DNA of 64,000 nt from Desulfurispora thermophila DSM 16022 (GCF_000376385.1 NZ_AQWN01000006.1:62001-126000); one strand, 5' to 3'; positions 1-10,292 are shown, counted from the stretch's first letter. Made by a program: numbers and translations. The notes: generated by a model not told the origin, from the letters alone.

Positions 1-662
1 CCCACCACATAAAGGGGAGCCTCTTTTTGCTGACAAAAGTCCTGGATGACCTCCAGCGCCTCACCCGTGGCCGCCGTCACTACAGGCGTGTTTGGCTTGA
101 TAATCCCCGCCTTTACCGTGGCTATCTCGCGGATGGTGTTACCCAGGTAGTCCATATGATCCATGGCCACGTTGGTGATCACCGCCACCAGGGGACTGGC
201 CACATTGGTGGAATCAATGGCCCCGCCCAGCCCCACCTCCAGCACCAGATAGTCCACCTGCTGGCGGTAGAAGTACAGAAAAGCCAGCGCCGTGCAAACC
301 TCAAACTCGGTGGGGTGTTCCAGCCCCTCGCCGACCATTTTTTCCAGATAAGGCCGCATCTCGGTCAGCAATGCGGCTATATCCTCCCGGGAAGCCGGCC
401 GCCCATTGATGCAGTAACGCTCGGTGTAGTCGTGCAGGTGCGGGGAGGTAAACACGCCGGTTTTATAACCCGCCTCCTGCAAGACGGCGGCCACCATGGT
501 CGAGGTGGAGCCTTTGCCATTGGTACCACCGATATGGACTATTTTTAGACTTTCCTGAGGATTGCCCAGCAGCCCGAGCAAATGGGTAATTCGACCCAGG
601 CCAAAGTTAATACCAAATTTGGTCAAATTCTGCAGAAAAGCTAGCGCTTGCTGGTAGTCCAC
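1..662 (-). CDS. folC: Bifunctional folylpolyglutamate/dihydrofolate synthase, 3' part cut by the window edge
   Basis: About 220 N-terminal residues of a Mur-ligase-type ATP enzyme that adds glutamate to (dihydro)folate in the cytoplasm. Visible signatures are the P-loop region HIGGTNGKGSTS, the substrate-loop motif TSPHLHDYTER, and the VLEVGLGGAIDSTN and TNVAMDHMDYLG motifs, all in FolC order. The start is taken as GTG at 662, because AAGGAG lies about ten bases upstream (around 672-678) and the protein then begins VDYQQALAFL, the usual FolC beginning. The gene follows thiC on the same strand but is separated from it by a terminator. In many Bacillota folC follows valS directly, so thiC looks like an insertion between the two. 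The C-terminal ligase domain lies outside the window. Confidence 0.93.
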   Translation of the reverse strand, partial: MDYQQALAFLQNLTKFGINFGLGRITHLLGLLGNPQESLKIVHIGGTNGKGSTSTMVAAVLQEAGYKTGVFTSPHLHDYTERYCINGRPASREDIAALLTEMRPYLEKMVGEGLEHPTEFEVCTALAFLYFYRQQVDYLVLEVGLGGAIDSTNVASPLVAVITNVAMDHMDYLGNTIREIATVKAGIIKPNTPVVTAATGEALEVIQDFCQQKEAPLYVV

Positions 663-716
663 CTGTCACTTACTCCTTCTTTACTATATAATTATCCCTC
701 AAATGCAATAATAACA

Positions 717-746
717 GGAAAAGCCCCACCTGTCAGCGGGGCATTT
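717..746 (-). terminator. Rho-independent terminator after thiC
   Basis: A 5-bp GCCCC/GGGGC stem (723-742) is followed on the minus strand by TTTT. It lies six bases past the thiC stop and before the folC ribosome-binding site, so folC probably needs its own promoter or readthrough. Confidence 0.75.
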
Positions 747-751
747 TGTGA

Positions 752-2050
752 TCAGCACGGCATAAAATCCTTGCCCAGGTAGTCGGACACCAGCTTCATG
801 GCGCAGAAATCCCCACACATGGAGCAGGCCTGGGCTCCGGCCTGGTTGCGCTGCTCCCGCACCTGACGCGCCCGCACGGGATCCATGGCCAGTTTCAGTT
901 GACCTTCCCAGTCCAGCGCCCGGCGGGCTTCCGACATGGCCCGGTCCCATTCCAGCGCTCCCGGCAATCCGCGGGCAATATCGGCAGCGTGACCGGCAAT
1001 ACGTGAGGCAATCACCCCGGCCCGCACGTCCTCGGCCGTGGGCAGGCCCAGATGCTCGGCCGGCGTGACATAGCACAGAAAATCGGCCCCGGCCCAGGCC
1101 GCCAGGGCACCGCCTATGGCCGCTGTGATGTGGTCGTAACCCGGCGCCACATCGGTCACCAGCGGGCCCAGCACATAAAAGGGAGCGTTGTTGCACAGCG
1201 ACTTTTGCAGCTGGATATTGGCCGCCACCTGGTGGAGAGGCACGTGGCCCGGACCTTCCACCATCACCTGTACACCGGCCCGGCGGGCCCGGTCCACCAG
1301 TTCACCCAGCACCAGCAGTTCGGCCACCTGGGCCCGGTCGGTGGCGTCGGCCAGGGCGCCCGGACGCAGTCCGTCACCCAAACTTAAAGTCACGTCATAC
1401 TGCCGGCAGATTTCCAGCAGGCGGTCAAACTGGCTGTAGAGCGGATTTTCCTGCCCGTGATAGAGCGTCCAGGCCGCCATGTAAGATCCGCCCCGGCTGA
1501 CAATGTCGGTCACCCGGCCCTGCTCTTTCAGCGTCTGAATCACCTGCCGGGTAACCCCGCAGTGCACCGTGATGAAGTCCACCCCGCTGCGGGCATGGTC
1601 TTCAATCACCGCAAACAGCTCGTCCACACTCATATCCAGAATATGCCTGCCGCGCCCGGCCGCCTCCACCCACGCCTGGTAAACCGGCACGGTGCCCAGC
1701 ATAACCGGACAGCGGGAAATAATCTCCTTCCTGATCGCTTTCAGATCACCGCCGGTGCTCAAATCCATCACACTGTCCGCACCAGCATCCAACGCCGCCG
1801 CCAGCTTTTCCAATTCCAGGGACAGTGCGGGGTAAGCGGTGGAAGTACCGATGTTGGCATTGACCTTGACCCTTAGCCCTTTGCCCACCCCGGCGGGCTT
1901 GAGTTGCCGGTGGTTCACATTGCAGGGAATGACAATCTCTCCCCTGGCCACCCCTTCCCGTATATCTTGCACCGGTCTTTTTTCATCTTTAGCCACCTGT
2001 TCCATGGCAGCTGTTACTTTACCAGCCCGCGCCGCTTCCAGCTGGGTCAT
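752..2050 (-). CDS. thiC: Phosphomethylpyrimidine synthase ThiC
   Basis: Radical-SAM enzyme that rearranges aminoimidazole ribotide to hydroxymethylpyrimidine phosphate in thiamine synthesis. The 432-residue protein starts [10 protein letters not shown] and carries family blocks including [48 protein letters not shown] and [15 protein letters not shown]. The C-terminal cluster motif CSMCGDFC (C-x2-C-x4-C) near residues 410-418 binds the 4Fe-4S cluster. At 432 residues it is the short form without the N-terminal extension of the B. subtilis and E. coli enzymes. GGGAGG lies about eight bases upstream of the ATG. A TPP riboswitch and a terminator in the leader indicate thiamine-pyrophosphate repression. 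No other thi gene is visible nearby. Confidence 0.97.
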   Translation of the reverse strand: MTQLEAARAGKVTAAMEQVAKDEKRPVQDIREGVARGEIVIPCNVNHRQLKPAGVGKGLRVKVNANIGTSTAYPALSLELEKLAAALDAGADSVMDLSTGGDLKAIRKEIISRCPVMLGTVPVYQAWVEAAGRGRHILDMSVDELFAVIEDHARSGVDFITVHCGVTRQVIQTLKEQGRVTDIVSRGGSYMAAWTLYHGQENPLYSQFDRLLEICRQYDVTLSLGDGLRPGALADATDRAQVAELLVLGELVDRARRAGVQVMVEGPGHVPLHQVAANIQLQKSLCNNAPFYVLGPLVTDVAPGYDHITAAIGGALAAWAGADFLCYVTPAEHLGLPTAEDVRAGVIASRIAGHAADIARGLPGALEWDRAMSEARRALDWEGQLKLAMDPVRARQVREQRNQAGAQACSMCGDFCAMKLVSDYLGKDFMPC

Positions 2051-2093
2051 TTGCTCAATCCTCCCATTCTCAATGTAATAGACTTATCGTAAT

Positions 2094-2124
2094 AAAAAAG
2101 CGCACCCCGGCTTCAGGATGCGCG
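2094..2124 (-). terminator. Expression-platform terminator of the TPP riboswitch
   Basis: On the minus strand GCGCATCC pairs with GGGTGCGC across a short loop (2100-2124, one G-U pair) and is followed by six T residues. It sits between the aptamer and thiC, as expected for ligand-controlled premature termination. Confidence 0.85.
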
Positions 2125-2135
2125 CGTAACCCTCT

Positions 2136-2231
2136 TCAGCACTTCCCTCCGCGGGCATTACCCCGTTCAGGTTCTGCGGGTCAGGTGCTCGCCAGCCCTT
2201 TCTCAGCCCATAACATGAGCTCCCCGTTGCC
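2136..2231 (-). promoter_or_regulatory. TPP (THI-element) riboswitch aptamer
   Basis: On the minus strand the aptamer shows the conserved THI-box pieces in order: GGGGAGC, GGGCTGAGAAAGGGC, ACCCGCAGAACCTGA, and GGGTAATGCCCGCGGAGGGA. It is followed by a terminator hairpin and then thiC. Known THI elements of this layout repress biosynthesis when TPP is bound. Confidence 0.96.
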
Positions 2232-2258
2232 TGTGCAGTTTTATGTTATCTTACAATA

Positions 2259-4916
2259 TCAGCCCAGCATTTGCAAGCGGCGTTTTATTGCCTCCGCCTT
2301 GCCGGACAGTTCGGCCTGTTTATCCCTCTCCTTCTGGATCACATCGGCCGGTGCTTTGCTTAAAAAACCCTGGTTGCTCAACTTGCCGCTCACTTTGGCC
2401 AGGTCTTTTTCCACCGTCTGCAGCTCTTTTTGCAGCCTGGTTCTTTCCTTATCAATATCTATCAGCCCTTTCAGCGGTACATAGACCTCCACCCCGCGGG
2501 CCACAGCATGGGCCGCCTGCTCCGGCCTGGCCGGCAACTTTGCCACAATCACCGTCTGGGCTGTGGCCAGGTTATCTATGTCCGCCCGGCAGGACTCCAG
2601 CAGGCTTCTCAGCCCGGCATCCGGGCAAAGCAGCACTACTTCAGCCTTCTTGCCCAACGGCACATTCATCTCGCTGCGGATATGACGGATGGAACGGATA
2701 ATCTCCATCAGCACATTCATTTGCTGCTCGGCCGCTGCATCGCGGTATTCCGGTACCGGCCTGGGCCAGGGAGCTTTCATAATGGTTTGCCCCCGCCCCG
2801 GCAGGCGCTGCCATATCTCCTCGGTAATAAAGGGCATGAAGGGATGCAGCAGTTCCAGCGTGGTCTTGAGCACGCTGGCCAGCACATACTGGGCTACCTC
2901 GCGCTGCCCGCCTTCCGGCCGGTACAGACGCGGCTTGGCCAGCTCAATGTACCAGTCGCAGAACTCGCTCCAGATAAAATCATACAACACCCGGGCCGCT
3001 TCGCCCAGTTCGTATTTTTCCAGGTATTCGGTTGTTTCACCAATCACCTGCTGCAGGCGGCTGATAATCCAGCGGTCGGCCAGGGCAAGCTTCTCTCTTT
3101 CCGGCACCTGACCGGACTGGTAATCCTGCAAGTTCATCAGCACAAAGCGCGAAGCGTTCCAGATCTTATTGGCAAAATTGCGCGCCCCATCCAGCCTTTC
3201 AAAGTGGAAGCGCAGGTCATTGCCCGGCGTGTTACCCGTCACCAGCATGAAGCGCAGGCTGTCAGCACCGTGGCTCTCAATAACATCAATGGGGTCCACC
3301 CCGTTGCCCAGGGACTTGCTCATCTTGCGCCCCATGGCATCCAGCACCAGGCCATGGATGAACACCTGGCGGAAGGGAACATCGTTCATAAAGGCCAGGC
3401 CGCTGAAAATCATCCTGGCCACCCAGAAAAAGATGATATCCCGCCCGGTGACCAGCACAGTGGTGGGGTAATAACAGGCCAGATCCACAGTCTGGTTGGG
3501 CCAGCCCAGGGTGGAAAAAGGCCACAGGGCGGAAGAAAACCATGTGTCCAGCACGTCCGGGTCCTGGTTCAACCTGCTGCCCTGGCAGTTGCTGCAACGG
3601 GTGGGGTCTTCCCGGGAAACTATAGTGGCGCCGCAGTCATCGCAGTACCAAACCGGAATACGGTGCCCCCACCAGAGCTGGCGGGAAATACACCAGTCAC
3701 GGATGTTCTCCAGCCAGTTCAGATATATTTTGGTAAAGCGCTCCGGGATAAACTTCACCCGTCCGGTCAGCGCGGCTTCCATAGCCGGCTCGGCCAGCGG
3801 CTTCATGCGCACAAACCACTGTTTGGAGAGCATGGGCTCGATGACCGTGTTGCAACGATAACAGTGCCCCACGGCATGGTTGTGGTCATCTATTTTCACC
3901 AGATAACCCTGGCTTTCCAGATCCCGCACCAACTTTTTGCGGCACTCCCAGCGGTCCAGCCCCTGGTAAACGCCCGCCTCGGACGTCATCACCGCGTCCT
4001 TGTTGATCACAATCACCTGGGGCAAGCCGTGGCGCTGGCCCACTTCAAAGTCATTGGGGTCGTGGGCGGGGGTAATTTTCACCGCGCCCGTGCCAAAAGC
4101 CGGGTCCACATACTCATCGGCAATTACCGGTATCTCCCGCCCCACCAGAGGCAGCACCAGCGTTTTGCCCACCAGATGCCGGTAGCGTTCGTCCTCCGGG
4201 TGCACGGCCACGGCCACATCGCCCAGTATGGTTTCCGGCCGGGTGGTGGCCACAGTAATGCCGCCGTTGCCGTCTTTCAAGGGATAGCGCACATAGTACA
4301 GCTGGCCGGGTTTTTCCAGGTGTTCCACCTCTATGTCCGAAATGGTGGTGTGGCAACGGGGACACCAGTTGGTAATGTAGTAGTCGCGGTAAATCAGGCC
4401 GCGCTCATAAAGCTGGACGAAGACCTCCCGCACCGCCGCCGAACAGCCCTCGTCCATGGTGAAACGTTCCCGCTGCCAGTCACAGGAAGCGCCCAGGCGG
4501 CGCAGTTGGGTGGTGATGCGACCCCCGTACTGCCGCTTCCATTCCCACACCCGTTCCAAAAACTTCTCCCGTCCCAGGTCGTACTTGCTCAGGCCTTCTT
4601 TGGCCAGTTGCTCTTCCACCTTGGCCTGGGTGGCAATCCCGGCATGGTCGGTACCGGGCAGCCACAGGGTATTATAGCCCTGCATCCGCCGCCAGCGGGT
4701 CAGAATGTCCTGCAGCGTGTTGTCCAGAGCATGTCCCATATGTAATTGCCCGGTCACGTTGGGTGGCGGCATCACAATGCAAAACGGCTCCTTGTCCCCG
4801 TCAGGCACGGCGTGGAAAAAGCCGCTCTCCTCCCAGTACCGGTACCATTTGTCTTCCACTTCCTGCGGGTTATAGGTTTTGGGCATGGTAAAACCCGTCT
4901 CTTTATCCATCCGCAT
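2259..4916 (-). CDS. valS: Valyl-tRNA synthetase
   Basis: Class Ia enzyme that charges tRNA-Val and edits threonine. In 885 residues it shows [15 protein letters not shown] with the HIGH-type motif at residues 59-62, the editing-domain stretch [19 protein letters not shown], Cys pairs (CDDC...CSNC) typical of the zinc knuckle, the KMSKSLGNG loop near residue 530, and a C-terminal coiled-coil arm ([15 protein letters not shown] onward). Full-length for the family. AAGGAG lies just upstream of ATG 4916; the in-frame ATG at 4910 is an alternative. It is first in a minus-strand run followed by thiC and folC. The leader holds a candidate promoter and one hairpin but no T-box consensus. Confidence 0.98.
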   Translation of the reverse strand: MRMDKETGFTMPKTYNPQEVEDKWYRYWEESGFFHAVPDGDKEPFCIVMPPPNVTGQLHMGHALDNTLQDILTRWRRMQGYNTLWLPGTDHAGIATQAKVEEQLAKEGLSKYDLGREKFLERVWEWKRQYGGRITTQLRRLGASCDWQRERFTMDEGCSAAVREVFVQLYERGLIYRDYYITNWCPRCHTTISDIEVEHLEKPGQLYYVRYPLKDGNGGITVATTRPETILGDVAVAVHPEDERYRHLVGKTLVLPLVGREIPVIADEYVDPAFGTGAVKITPAHDPNDFEVGQRHGLPQVIVINKDAVMTSEAGVYQGLDRWECRKKLVRDLESQGYLVKIDDHNHAVGHCYRCNTVIEPMLSKQWFVRMKPLAEPAMEAALTGRVKFIPERFTKIYLNWLENIRDWCISRQLWWGHRIPVWYCDDCGATIVSREDPTRCSNCQGSRLNQDPDVLDTWFSSALWPFSTLGWPNQTVDLACYYPTTVLVTGRDIIFFWVARMIFSGLAFMNDVPFRQVFIHGLVLDAMGRKMSKSLGNGVDPIDVIESHGADSLRFMLVTGNTPGNDLRFHFERLDGARNFANKIWNASRFVLMNLQDYQSGQVPEREKLALADRWIISRLQQVIGETTEYLEKYELGEAARVLYDFIWSEFCDWYIELAKPRLYRPEGGQREVAQYVLASVLKTTLELLHPFMPFITEEIWQRLPGRGQTIMKAPWPRPVPEYRDAAAEQQMNVLMEIIRSIRHIRSEMNVPLGKKAEVVLLCPDAGLRSLLESCRADIDNLATAQTVIVAKLPARPEQAAHAVARGVEVYVPLKGLIDIDKERTRLQKELQTVEKDLAKVSGKLSNQGFLSKAPADVIQKERDKQAELSGKAEAIKRRLQMLG

Positions 4917-4970
4917 TCTACTCCTTCCCGTTATTTACCACATAATGAACTCATCAAATACCAAATACAG

Positions 4971-5003
4971 AAAAGCTCCTTTCGCATTTTGACGAAAAGG
5001 AGC
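4971..5003 (-). terminator. Hairpin in the valS leader, possible attenuator
   Basis: GCTCCTTTTCG pairs with CGAAAGGAGC across an eight-base loop (one bulge), followed on the minus strand by TTTT. It lies between the candidate valS promoter and the start codon. The U-run is short and no T-box specifier or T-box sequence could be found, so any regulatory role is only suggested by position. Confidence 0.45.
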
Positions 5004-5028
5004 CCATACCAGCCCGCAATTCAGGTTT

Positions 5029-5058
5029 ATCTTAACCAAACAGGCCGGAAAGTGTCAA
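5029..5058 (-). promoter_or_regulatory. Candidate sigma-A promoter for valS
   Basis: On the minus strand a TTGACA hexamer (5053-5058) lies 18 bases upstream of TAAGAT (5029-5034), about 115 bases before the valS start codon. The match is good at -35 and 4/6 at -10. Confidence 0.5.
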
Positions 5059-5181
5059 GAGATTTCCCGTATCAATACCACCATCAGCAATGGAATAATG
5101 GAATAAACCACTGCGGTTTTATATTAGCGGTAATATTGCCAGCAGCTACCCAATAAAATATTGCGGGAGGTGACTTATGAG

Positions 5182-6222
5182 ATGCGCTACCGCCTGCCGG
5201 CACTGCTCATGGTGTTACTCAGCACCGGCCTGGCCGTGCTCTCCTACTACCTGTTCTGGTGGGGAAAGGACAAGGAATTTACCGGTTATTCCCTGCGTGT
5301 GGCCGTACCGCCATTCAGTATTACCAATCTGCCCCATTTTTTGATCACCTCGCTGGGACACGACCGGCAGGAGAACATGAAAATCAATCAGATAATCTGT
5401 CAGTCAACTGCAGCAGCCTGGGAAAAAGTGCAAAAAAAAGAGGCCGATGTAGCCCTGGTGAACAGCCTGGAATTGTTCTCTACATTCGGTTCTTACCTTA
5501 TTGAACAAGAAGCAGACCAACCGGTTTTCATCGCCGCCGTAGCCGGCAACCCGGCCATCTACCTGGTGGGTACGGAAAGCGTGCCGCAATTTGCCTGGAC
5601 AGGCTTAAAAGACCACTCCATTCTAACCGGTCCGGAAACCGAACAAGACGGCATTCTACTCAAATATATATTAAAACAAAGTAACCTGCTGCCATTTGTT
5701 AATGTACTATTGTATGAAAACATTCCTGTCCAGCTGCGGCAAGCCATAATAGAAGCACGCTTTGCCCACTACGCTGTTTTGCCCGCCCAGCAATTATATG
5801 AACAACCGGAACCCAAAATTTACCCGCTGGCCCAACTGGGGAGTTTCACGGGCCGGTTTCCCGCCGTGGCCTATGTAACCAGCCGCCATTTATTACAAGA
5901 GAAAACGGGGGCCCTCCAGGCACTGGTCAACGCCCTGTACCGCACCCAGCAATGGCTGACGCAAAACGGCCCGGAACTAATCCGGTCCAGCCTGAACCAG
6001 AAAGCAGACCGGCAACGGCCGGAAATAAGCCAGAGACTATTGCAGGAAGCCCTGACCAGCGCCTGGTGGTATACCAGCCCGCTGGCCGGCACAAGCGAAT
6101 GGAATAAATTGCAGGAAATTTTGCAGGCCTATAATGAAAAGCTAATCGTTACTGAAAAAATGGTTTTCCCCGACCTGGCCCAAAACGCCATACAGCAGGC
6201 CCGGTTAGCACCGCAGAAATGA
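5182..6222 (+). CDS. Membrane-anchored NMT1/THI5-like substrate-binding protein (orphan)
   Basis: A 346-residue protein with an N-terminal hydrophobic segment (about residues 5-28, through the SYYLFWW stretch). The rest resembles the periplasmic-binding fold of the NMT1/THI5/SsuA group: INQIICQSTAAAWEKVQKKEADVALVNSLE, AAVAGNPAIYLVGTES, and a long helical C-terminus (ALQALVNALYRTQQWL). The hydrophobic segment has no lipobox cysteine, so it is probably an uncleaved anchor. The in-frame ATG at 5182 is preferred over TTG 5161 because GGGAGGTG at 5165-5172 sits at the right distance. No permease or ATPase gene flanks it, so its ligand and partner are unknown. It is divergent from valS and convergent with the downstream MCP gene. 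Confidence 0.7.
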   Translation: MRYRLPALLMVLLSTGLAVLSYYLFWWGKDKEFTGYSLRVAVPPFSITNLPHFLITSLGHDRQENMKINQIICQSTAAAWEKVQKKEADVALVNSLELFSTFGSYLIEQEADQPVFIAAVAGNPAIYLVGTESVPQFAWTGLKDHSILTGPETEQDGILLKYILKQSNLLPFVNVLLYENIPVQLRQAIIEARFAHYAVLPAQQLYEQPEPKIYPLAQLGSFTGRFPAVAYVTSRHLLQEKTGALQALVNALYRTQQWLTQNGPELIRSSLNQKADRQRPEISQRLLQEALTSAWWYTSPLAGTSEWNKLQEILQAYNEKLIVTEKMVFPDLAQNAIQQARLAPQK

Positions 6223-6238
6223 TATATAGTAAAATTAA

Positions 6239-8167
6239 TTAGAGTTTAAACCCGGCCACGGAGGACTGCAGGCGGGCGGCAATCTCGGCCAGCTGCTGGG
6301 TAGCGCCGGCCACCTGCTGAATGGTGGAGGTCACCTGTTCATTGCTGGCCGCCAGCTGCTGCATCCCTTCACTGGTCTGCCTAGCCCCACTGATGATTTC
6401 CTCTAACATTGCGATGTTCTTGCCGATGGCGTTAATGATATTCTGCAGGGCAACGCCGGCCTGAGAGGCCAGCTCCACACCTTCCCGCACTTCGCTGGAA
6501 CCCTGTTCCATGGTCCGCACTGCTGTTTCCACACCAGCCTGAATCTGTTGAATAAGCTGATCGATTTCCCGTGCTGCACTGGCCGACTGCTCGGCCAGTT
6601 TGCGCACTTCCTCCGCCACCACGGCAAAACCACGCCCCTGCTCGCCGGCCCGCGCTGCCTCGATGGCCGCATTCAAGGCCAACAGATTGGTCTGGTCAGC
6701 AATGCCCGTAATGATATTGGTGATATTACCAATTCGACCGGAAAGTTCTCCCAGGTTTTGTATAGACTGGCTCATCCGGGCGGAGGACTGAGCGATGGAG
6801 TTGATCTTGTCTATGGTTTTTTGCAGTGTCTCTCCGCCACTTTCCGCCAGGGCCACCACCTTTTGGGACTCCCCGGCGGTATGGGTAGCATTCTCCAGAC
6901 TTTTTTCGGCCATGGCCGCCACCTCGCTGCTGGTACCGGCCACCTCCTGCACCGTAGCGCTGACCTGCTGGGCGGAAGCCGCCAGTTCTTCACTGTTGGC
7001 CGCCAGAGTCTGAGCATCATCGGCCAGGCCGGCCAGCACCGGCTTCAGTCTGGCCTGCAATTGATCAATGGCCTGAACCAACCGGCCAATCTCATCCCGC
7101 CGGCTCAGGAACTGCTCGGGCACGGGACGCGTAAAGTCACCTCCGGCAATCAGCCCCAGGTGATCCACGGCCAGAGTGATCGGCCTGGCAATACTCCGGG
7201 CAATAGCAAAAGTGAACACCAGGGCCAGCAAAATGATGAGCAGGGAAACCAGCAGCAGGGACTGTTTCAGACCGCTAACCCGCTCCAGCACCTCTGCTTT
7301 AGGAACGTTAACGCCCAGTGACCAGCCTGTACTTTTAATGGGCACATAGGCCAATATCTTTTCCTGACCCTGGTAGGTGTACTGGCCCAAACCGGTTTCT
7401 CCTTTGGCCATTTTGCTTACTATCTCCGCCAGGGCGGTCAGAGACTGATCGGAGCGAGCTATTTCAATAAAATTTTTCTGCTCCAGAACCAACTTTTCAT
7501 CTTTATGAGCAATCGTCTTGCCCGTGCTGTCCACGGCAAAGCCATAACCGGTGCGGCCATATGTAATGCTCTTTACAAGCTCGCTGAACTTGGCCCCGTC
7601 TACCACACCAATCAGCACACCGCTGATCTCATTGCTGGCATAATGGCGGATGGGCACCGCATAAACAAAAACCACCGAGTTGTCCAGTTTGCTGACAATT
7701 GTACTGGTGATAGCAGTTTTGCCGGCTAGGGCCGCCTGGAAATAATCCCGGCCTGCCGCACTGGCTGATTTACCACTGGCAAAAAAAGCGTTGCCTGTCC
7801 GGTCGGCTATGCCCATATCCTTGAAACCCAGACTCTCCGCCCTTTGCAACTCCTCGCGCAGAACCTGCAGTTGCTCCTCCCGGGTGGCTGCGCGGTCCCC
7901 GGCCTTACCGCGGATCACGTTTCTTTCCGCCACAGCCTGCACCACATACAGGCGGGCCTGGATGCGGCTGTCCACAGTTTCCGCTGCCTGTTTGGCCAGT
8001 TGCTGCAAGGCCTCATCGGCGGCGTTCTCCAGCACACTGCCGGCCTGCCGTTCGCTGACCAGAAACAGGGACAGGCAGCCCAGCAGGACAATCGAACCAA
8101 ACAGTGCTACCATGCGCACCAGCAGGCTGGCCCGGTAATCCCACTTACTGTTTTTTTTCCCCTTCAT
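6239..8167 (-). CDS. Methyl-accepting chemotaxis protein with a dCache-type sensor domain
   Basis: Transmembrane chemoreceptor of 642 residues. It has a TM1 at about 15-37, an extracellular sensor of about 250 residues with Cache-type features ([38 protein letters not shown]), a TM2 at about 303-325, a HAMP domain beginning at [15 protein letters not shown], and a cytoplasmic signalling hairpin. The hairpin tip [20 protein letters not shown] lies around residues 485-510. It would modulate a CheA/CheW complex in response to an extracellular small molecule; the ligand cannot be read from sequence. It lies outside the che operon, separated from it by the GGDEF/HD-GYP gene, on the same strand. 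It is a conventional receptor, unlike the two MCP-like proteins in the operon. Confidence 0.93.
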   Translation of the reverse strand: MKGKKNSKWDYRASLLVRMVALFGSIVLLGCLSLFLVSERQAGSVLENAADEALQQLAKQAAETVDSRIQARLYVVQAVAERNVIRGKAGDRAATREEQLQVLREELQRAESLGFKDMGIADRTGNAFFASGKSASAAGRDYFQAALAGKTAITSTIVSKLDNSVVFVYAVPIRHYASNEISGVLIGVVDGAKFSELVKSITYGRTGYGFAVDSTGKTIAHKDEKLVLEQKNFIEIARSDQSLTALAEIVSKMAKGETGLGQYTYQGQEKILAYVPIKSTGWSLGVNVPKAEVLERVSGLKQSLLLVSLLIILLALVFTFAIARSIARPITLAVDHLGLIAGGDFTRPVPEQFLSRRDEIGRLVQAIDQLQARLKPVLAGLADDAQTLAANSEELAASAQQVSATVQEVAGTSSEVAAMAEKSLENATHTAGESQKVVALAESGGETLQKTIDKINSIAQSSARMSQSIQNLGELSGRIGNITNIITGIADQTNLLALNAAIEAARAGEQGRGFAVVAEEVRKLAEQSASAAREIDQLIQQIQAGVETAVRTMEQGSSEVREGVELASQAGVALQNIINAIGKNIAMLEEIISGARQTSEGMQQLAASNEQVTSTIQQVAGATQQLAEIAARLQSSVAGFKL

Positions 8168-8272
8168 CTCACATGCTGCCCCTGCCCATACAGGAGCAGC
8201 TACCCCCCTTTGTTTATTTTTTAATTACTTACAAAATACCCCCCAGGCCCGCCAGCCAATTTTATGCCCGGT

Positions 8273-10129
8273 CTAACTGCCGGCACCGGCCGGTTCATCC
8301 TGTACCGCCGCCAGATAGCGCAGAAAAACATCCACCACCCGCGGATCGAACTGGGTACCCCGGTTTCTGGCTATTTCCGCCACGGCCTCGGCCCGGCTCA
8401 TGGCCCGGCGGTAAGGCCGATTGCTAGTCATGGCGTCATAAGCATCGGCCACGGCCAGAATGCGGCATAGCAAGGGAATTTCCTCGCCGCGCAACCCGCG
8501 GGGGTAACCCTGACCGTCCCAGCGTTCATGGTGGTAGAGTATATATTCAGCCACAGACGCCAGTTCGGTGGCATTCTGGGTAATGCGGTAGCCGACCTCG
8601 GGGTGTTTTTTCATCTCTTCCCACTCCTCCCGCGTGAGCGGCCCCTGTTTTTGCAGGATACTTTCTTTAATGCCCACTTTGCCTATGTCATGCAGCACAG
8701 CAAACAGTGCCAGTTCATCCAATTCCCGGGCCGCCAGACCCAATGCCCTGCCCACGGCCAGACAGTGTTTTTTCAACCGCGCCGCATGTTCCTCTGTTTC
8801 CATGCTTTTGGCCGCCAGGGTGGTCAGCAGGGCATTGATTATACTGTGCCGGTAACTCTTTCCTTCCAGCAGCTTGCGGTGATACATCCATTTTTCCGCC
8901 TCTTTGATGGTTTGCGTCAGGTTCTCTTCAGTTGACATTTTCACCGCATAGCCCAGCGCCATGCTCAACTGCACACTCCCCGCCCGGTATTGCTCACACC
9001 CGCTTTTGATCCTGGTTATGATCGCCTCAGCCCGCCGGGCGGAAGTGCGGGGTAACAGCAACAGAAACTCGTCCCCGCCCCAGCGGGCAATTATGTCCTC
9101 CTGACGGCAGCTTTTCTTTACTATTGTCGCGGCATTTTTCAACAATTCGTCACCCATGGCGTGGCCGAAAACATCATTAGTCAGCTTTAAACCATTCACA
9201 TCGCCCATGATCACGGATAAAGGCAAACAATGTGCTGTATCCAACCGTTTAATCTCCTCTTCCATAAATCTGCGGTTATACAATCCGGTCAGGGGATCGT
9301 GGTAGCTCAGGTAGCACAGTTCTTCTTTATACTTTTCCCGCTCGGTGACATCAAAGATGATGGAAAAGAGCAGTCTTTCCTGCCCTCTGACAATGGGAGA
9401 GGAATAGACGTCCACCAGGCGGATTTCCCCGCTTTTCACACGGTGCGGAAAAAGAAAATGATGCTGTTTTTGCTGCCAGGCCGCCCGCAATTTTTTGGCT
9501 ACTTCTTCCCGCGGCAGCATGTTGATATCCTGGATCTGCAGGCGCAGCATTTCTTCCCGGCTGTAACCATAAAAAGAGCAGGCGGCGAGGTTGGCATCCA
9601 CAATCCGGCCGCTGACAGGTTCAATCAAAAGCATCACGGCAGCATGTTCATCAAACATTGCCCGTAGCTGCTGCGAAAGATCTTCCTTTGCTTTCTCCTG
9701 CCTTTTTTGCTCAGTGATGTCTTTGCGCGAGCCGACCAGGTACTGCACCTTACCGTTTTCCAGCACCGGGGTCAAACTGGTTAACCAGTATCTCTGCCCC
9801 GCCGGCAGGGTAAGACTTTCTTCATAGGTGATAGGTACCCGGGCATCCACACATCTCTGATAATTGGCCTGCAGCACTGCACCCAGTTCTCTTCCTACTA
9901 CTTCCCCGGGAGTTTTGCCCTGCAAATCAGCCTGGCTAAAACCGGTGGCACGCTGGTGGGCGGCGTTGTTTCTCAAATAGCGAAATGAACCGTCATCTTC
10001 CACCCGCACAAGAAACATGGCGTCCTGGGTGCTGTGAAAGATAATTTCCAGCTCGCGGGTGAGCCTTTCAATCTCTTTTTTTTGTTCTGCCAGAATCCGA
10101 ATGTACTCCACCTCGGGCACAATCTCCAT
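8273..10129 (-). CDS. PAS-PAS-GGDEF-HD-GYP cyclic-di-GMP signalling protein
   Basis: Cytoplasmic protein of 618 residues with no membrane segment. Two PAS domains come first (ELEIIFHSTQDAMFLV; IEPVSGRIVDANLAACSFYGYSREEML). A diguanylate cyclase domain follows, with an intact GGDEF and an RQED inhibitory I-site five residues before it. The last domain is HD-GYP, with HDIGKVGI and HHERWDGQGYP. Synthesis and hydrolysis motifs both look complete, so it may be bifunctional. The start is ATG 10129 behind AGGAAGGA; an open frame extends upstream but runs through a terminator, so the longer form is rejected. A c-di-GMP-I riboswitch and that terminator lie in the leader. It is downstream of the chemosensory operon on the same strand. 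Confidence 0.93.
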   Translation of the reverse strand: MEIVPEVEYIRILAEQKKEIERLTRELEIIFHSTQDAMFLVRVEDDGSFRYLRNNAAHQRATGFSQADLQGKTPGEVVGRELGAVLQANYQRCVDARVPITYEESLTLPAGQRYWLTSLTPVLENGKVQYLVGSRKDITEQKRQEKAKEDLSQQLRAMFDEHAAVMLLIEPVSGRIVDANLAACSFYGYSREEMLRLQIQDINMLPREEVAKKLRAAWQQKQHHFLFPHRVKSGEIRLVDVYSSPIVRGQERLLFSIIFDVTEREKYKEELCYLSYHDPLTGLYNRRFMEEEIKRLDTAHCLPLSVIMGDVNGLKLTNDVFGHAMGDELLKNAATIVKKSCRQEDIIARWGGDEFLLLLPRTSARRAEAIITRIKSGCEQYRAGSVQLSMALGYAVKMSTEENLTQTIKEAEKWMYHRKLLEGKSYRHSIINALLTTLAAKSMETEEHAARLKKHCLAVGRALGLAARELDELALFAVLHDIGKVGIKESILQKQGPLTREEWEEMKKHPEVGYRITQNATELASVAEYILYHHERWDGQGYPRGLRGEEIPLLCRILAVADAYDAMTSNRPYRRAMSRAEAVAEIARNRGTQFDPRVVDVFLRYLAAVQDEPAGAGS

Positions 10130-10147
10130 TTCCTTCCTAATCTGTAA

Positions 10148-10181
10148 AATAAAAACAGGTGACCCCTGTGCCGGCCACCTG
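10148..10181 (-). terminator. Expression-platform terminator of the c-di-GMP riboswitch
   Basis: On the minus strand CAGGTGGCC pairs with GGTCACCTG (nine pairs including one G-U) across a short loop and is followed by TTTTTATTTT. It lies between the aptamer and the GGDEF/HD-GYP start codon. Confidence 0.88.
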
Positions 10182-10205
10182 ATTATGCACACGCCTGCTG
10201 CTATA

Positions 10206-10292
10206 TACCCACCGGCAACCCGGCTACCATATCCACCGTCTGGACTTAGGCCCGTGGCTTTGCGTCCCTGTCTTTCGACAGGTTTGCCTTTA
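10206..10292 (-). promoter_or_regulatory. Cyclic-di-GMP-I (GEMM) riboswitch aptamer
   Basis: Reading the minus strand, the conserved GEMM-I pieces occur in order: AAAGGCAAACC, a GAAA tetraloop, GGGACGCAAAGCC, GGCCTAAG, then GGTAGCCGGGTTGCC. The GCAAAGCC core and the tetraloop/receptor arrangement are diagnostic. It precedes a terminator and a gene for a c-di-GMP-making and -degrading protein, so feedback is likely. Whether ligand switches termination on or off cannot be decided by eye. Confidence 0.95.

Noticed and set aside
2430-4745. Long plus-strand open frame (about 770 codons) opposite valS
   Set aside because: It is the mirror of a well-supported valS reading frame; composition is His/Gln/Gly-rich with no domain and no ribosome-binding site, as expected for a GC-driven shadow.
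4917-5181. T-box riboswitch for valS
   Set aside because: The leader from the candidate promoter is only about 115 bases, and no AGGGTGGNACCGCG-like T-box is present. A TGGTGGTA string at 5077-5090 lies upstream of the promoter and has no specifier loop context.
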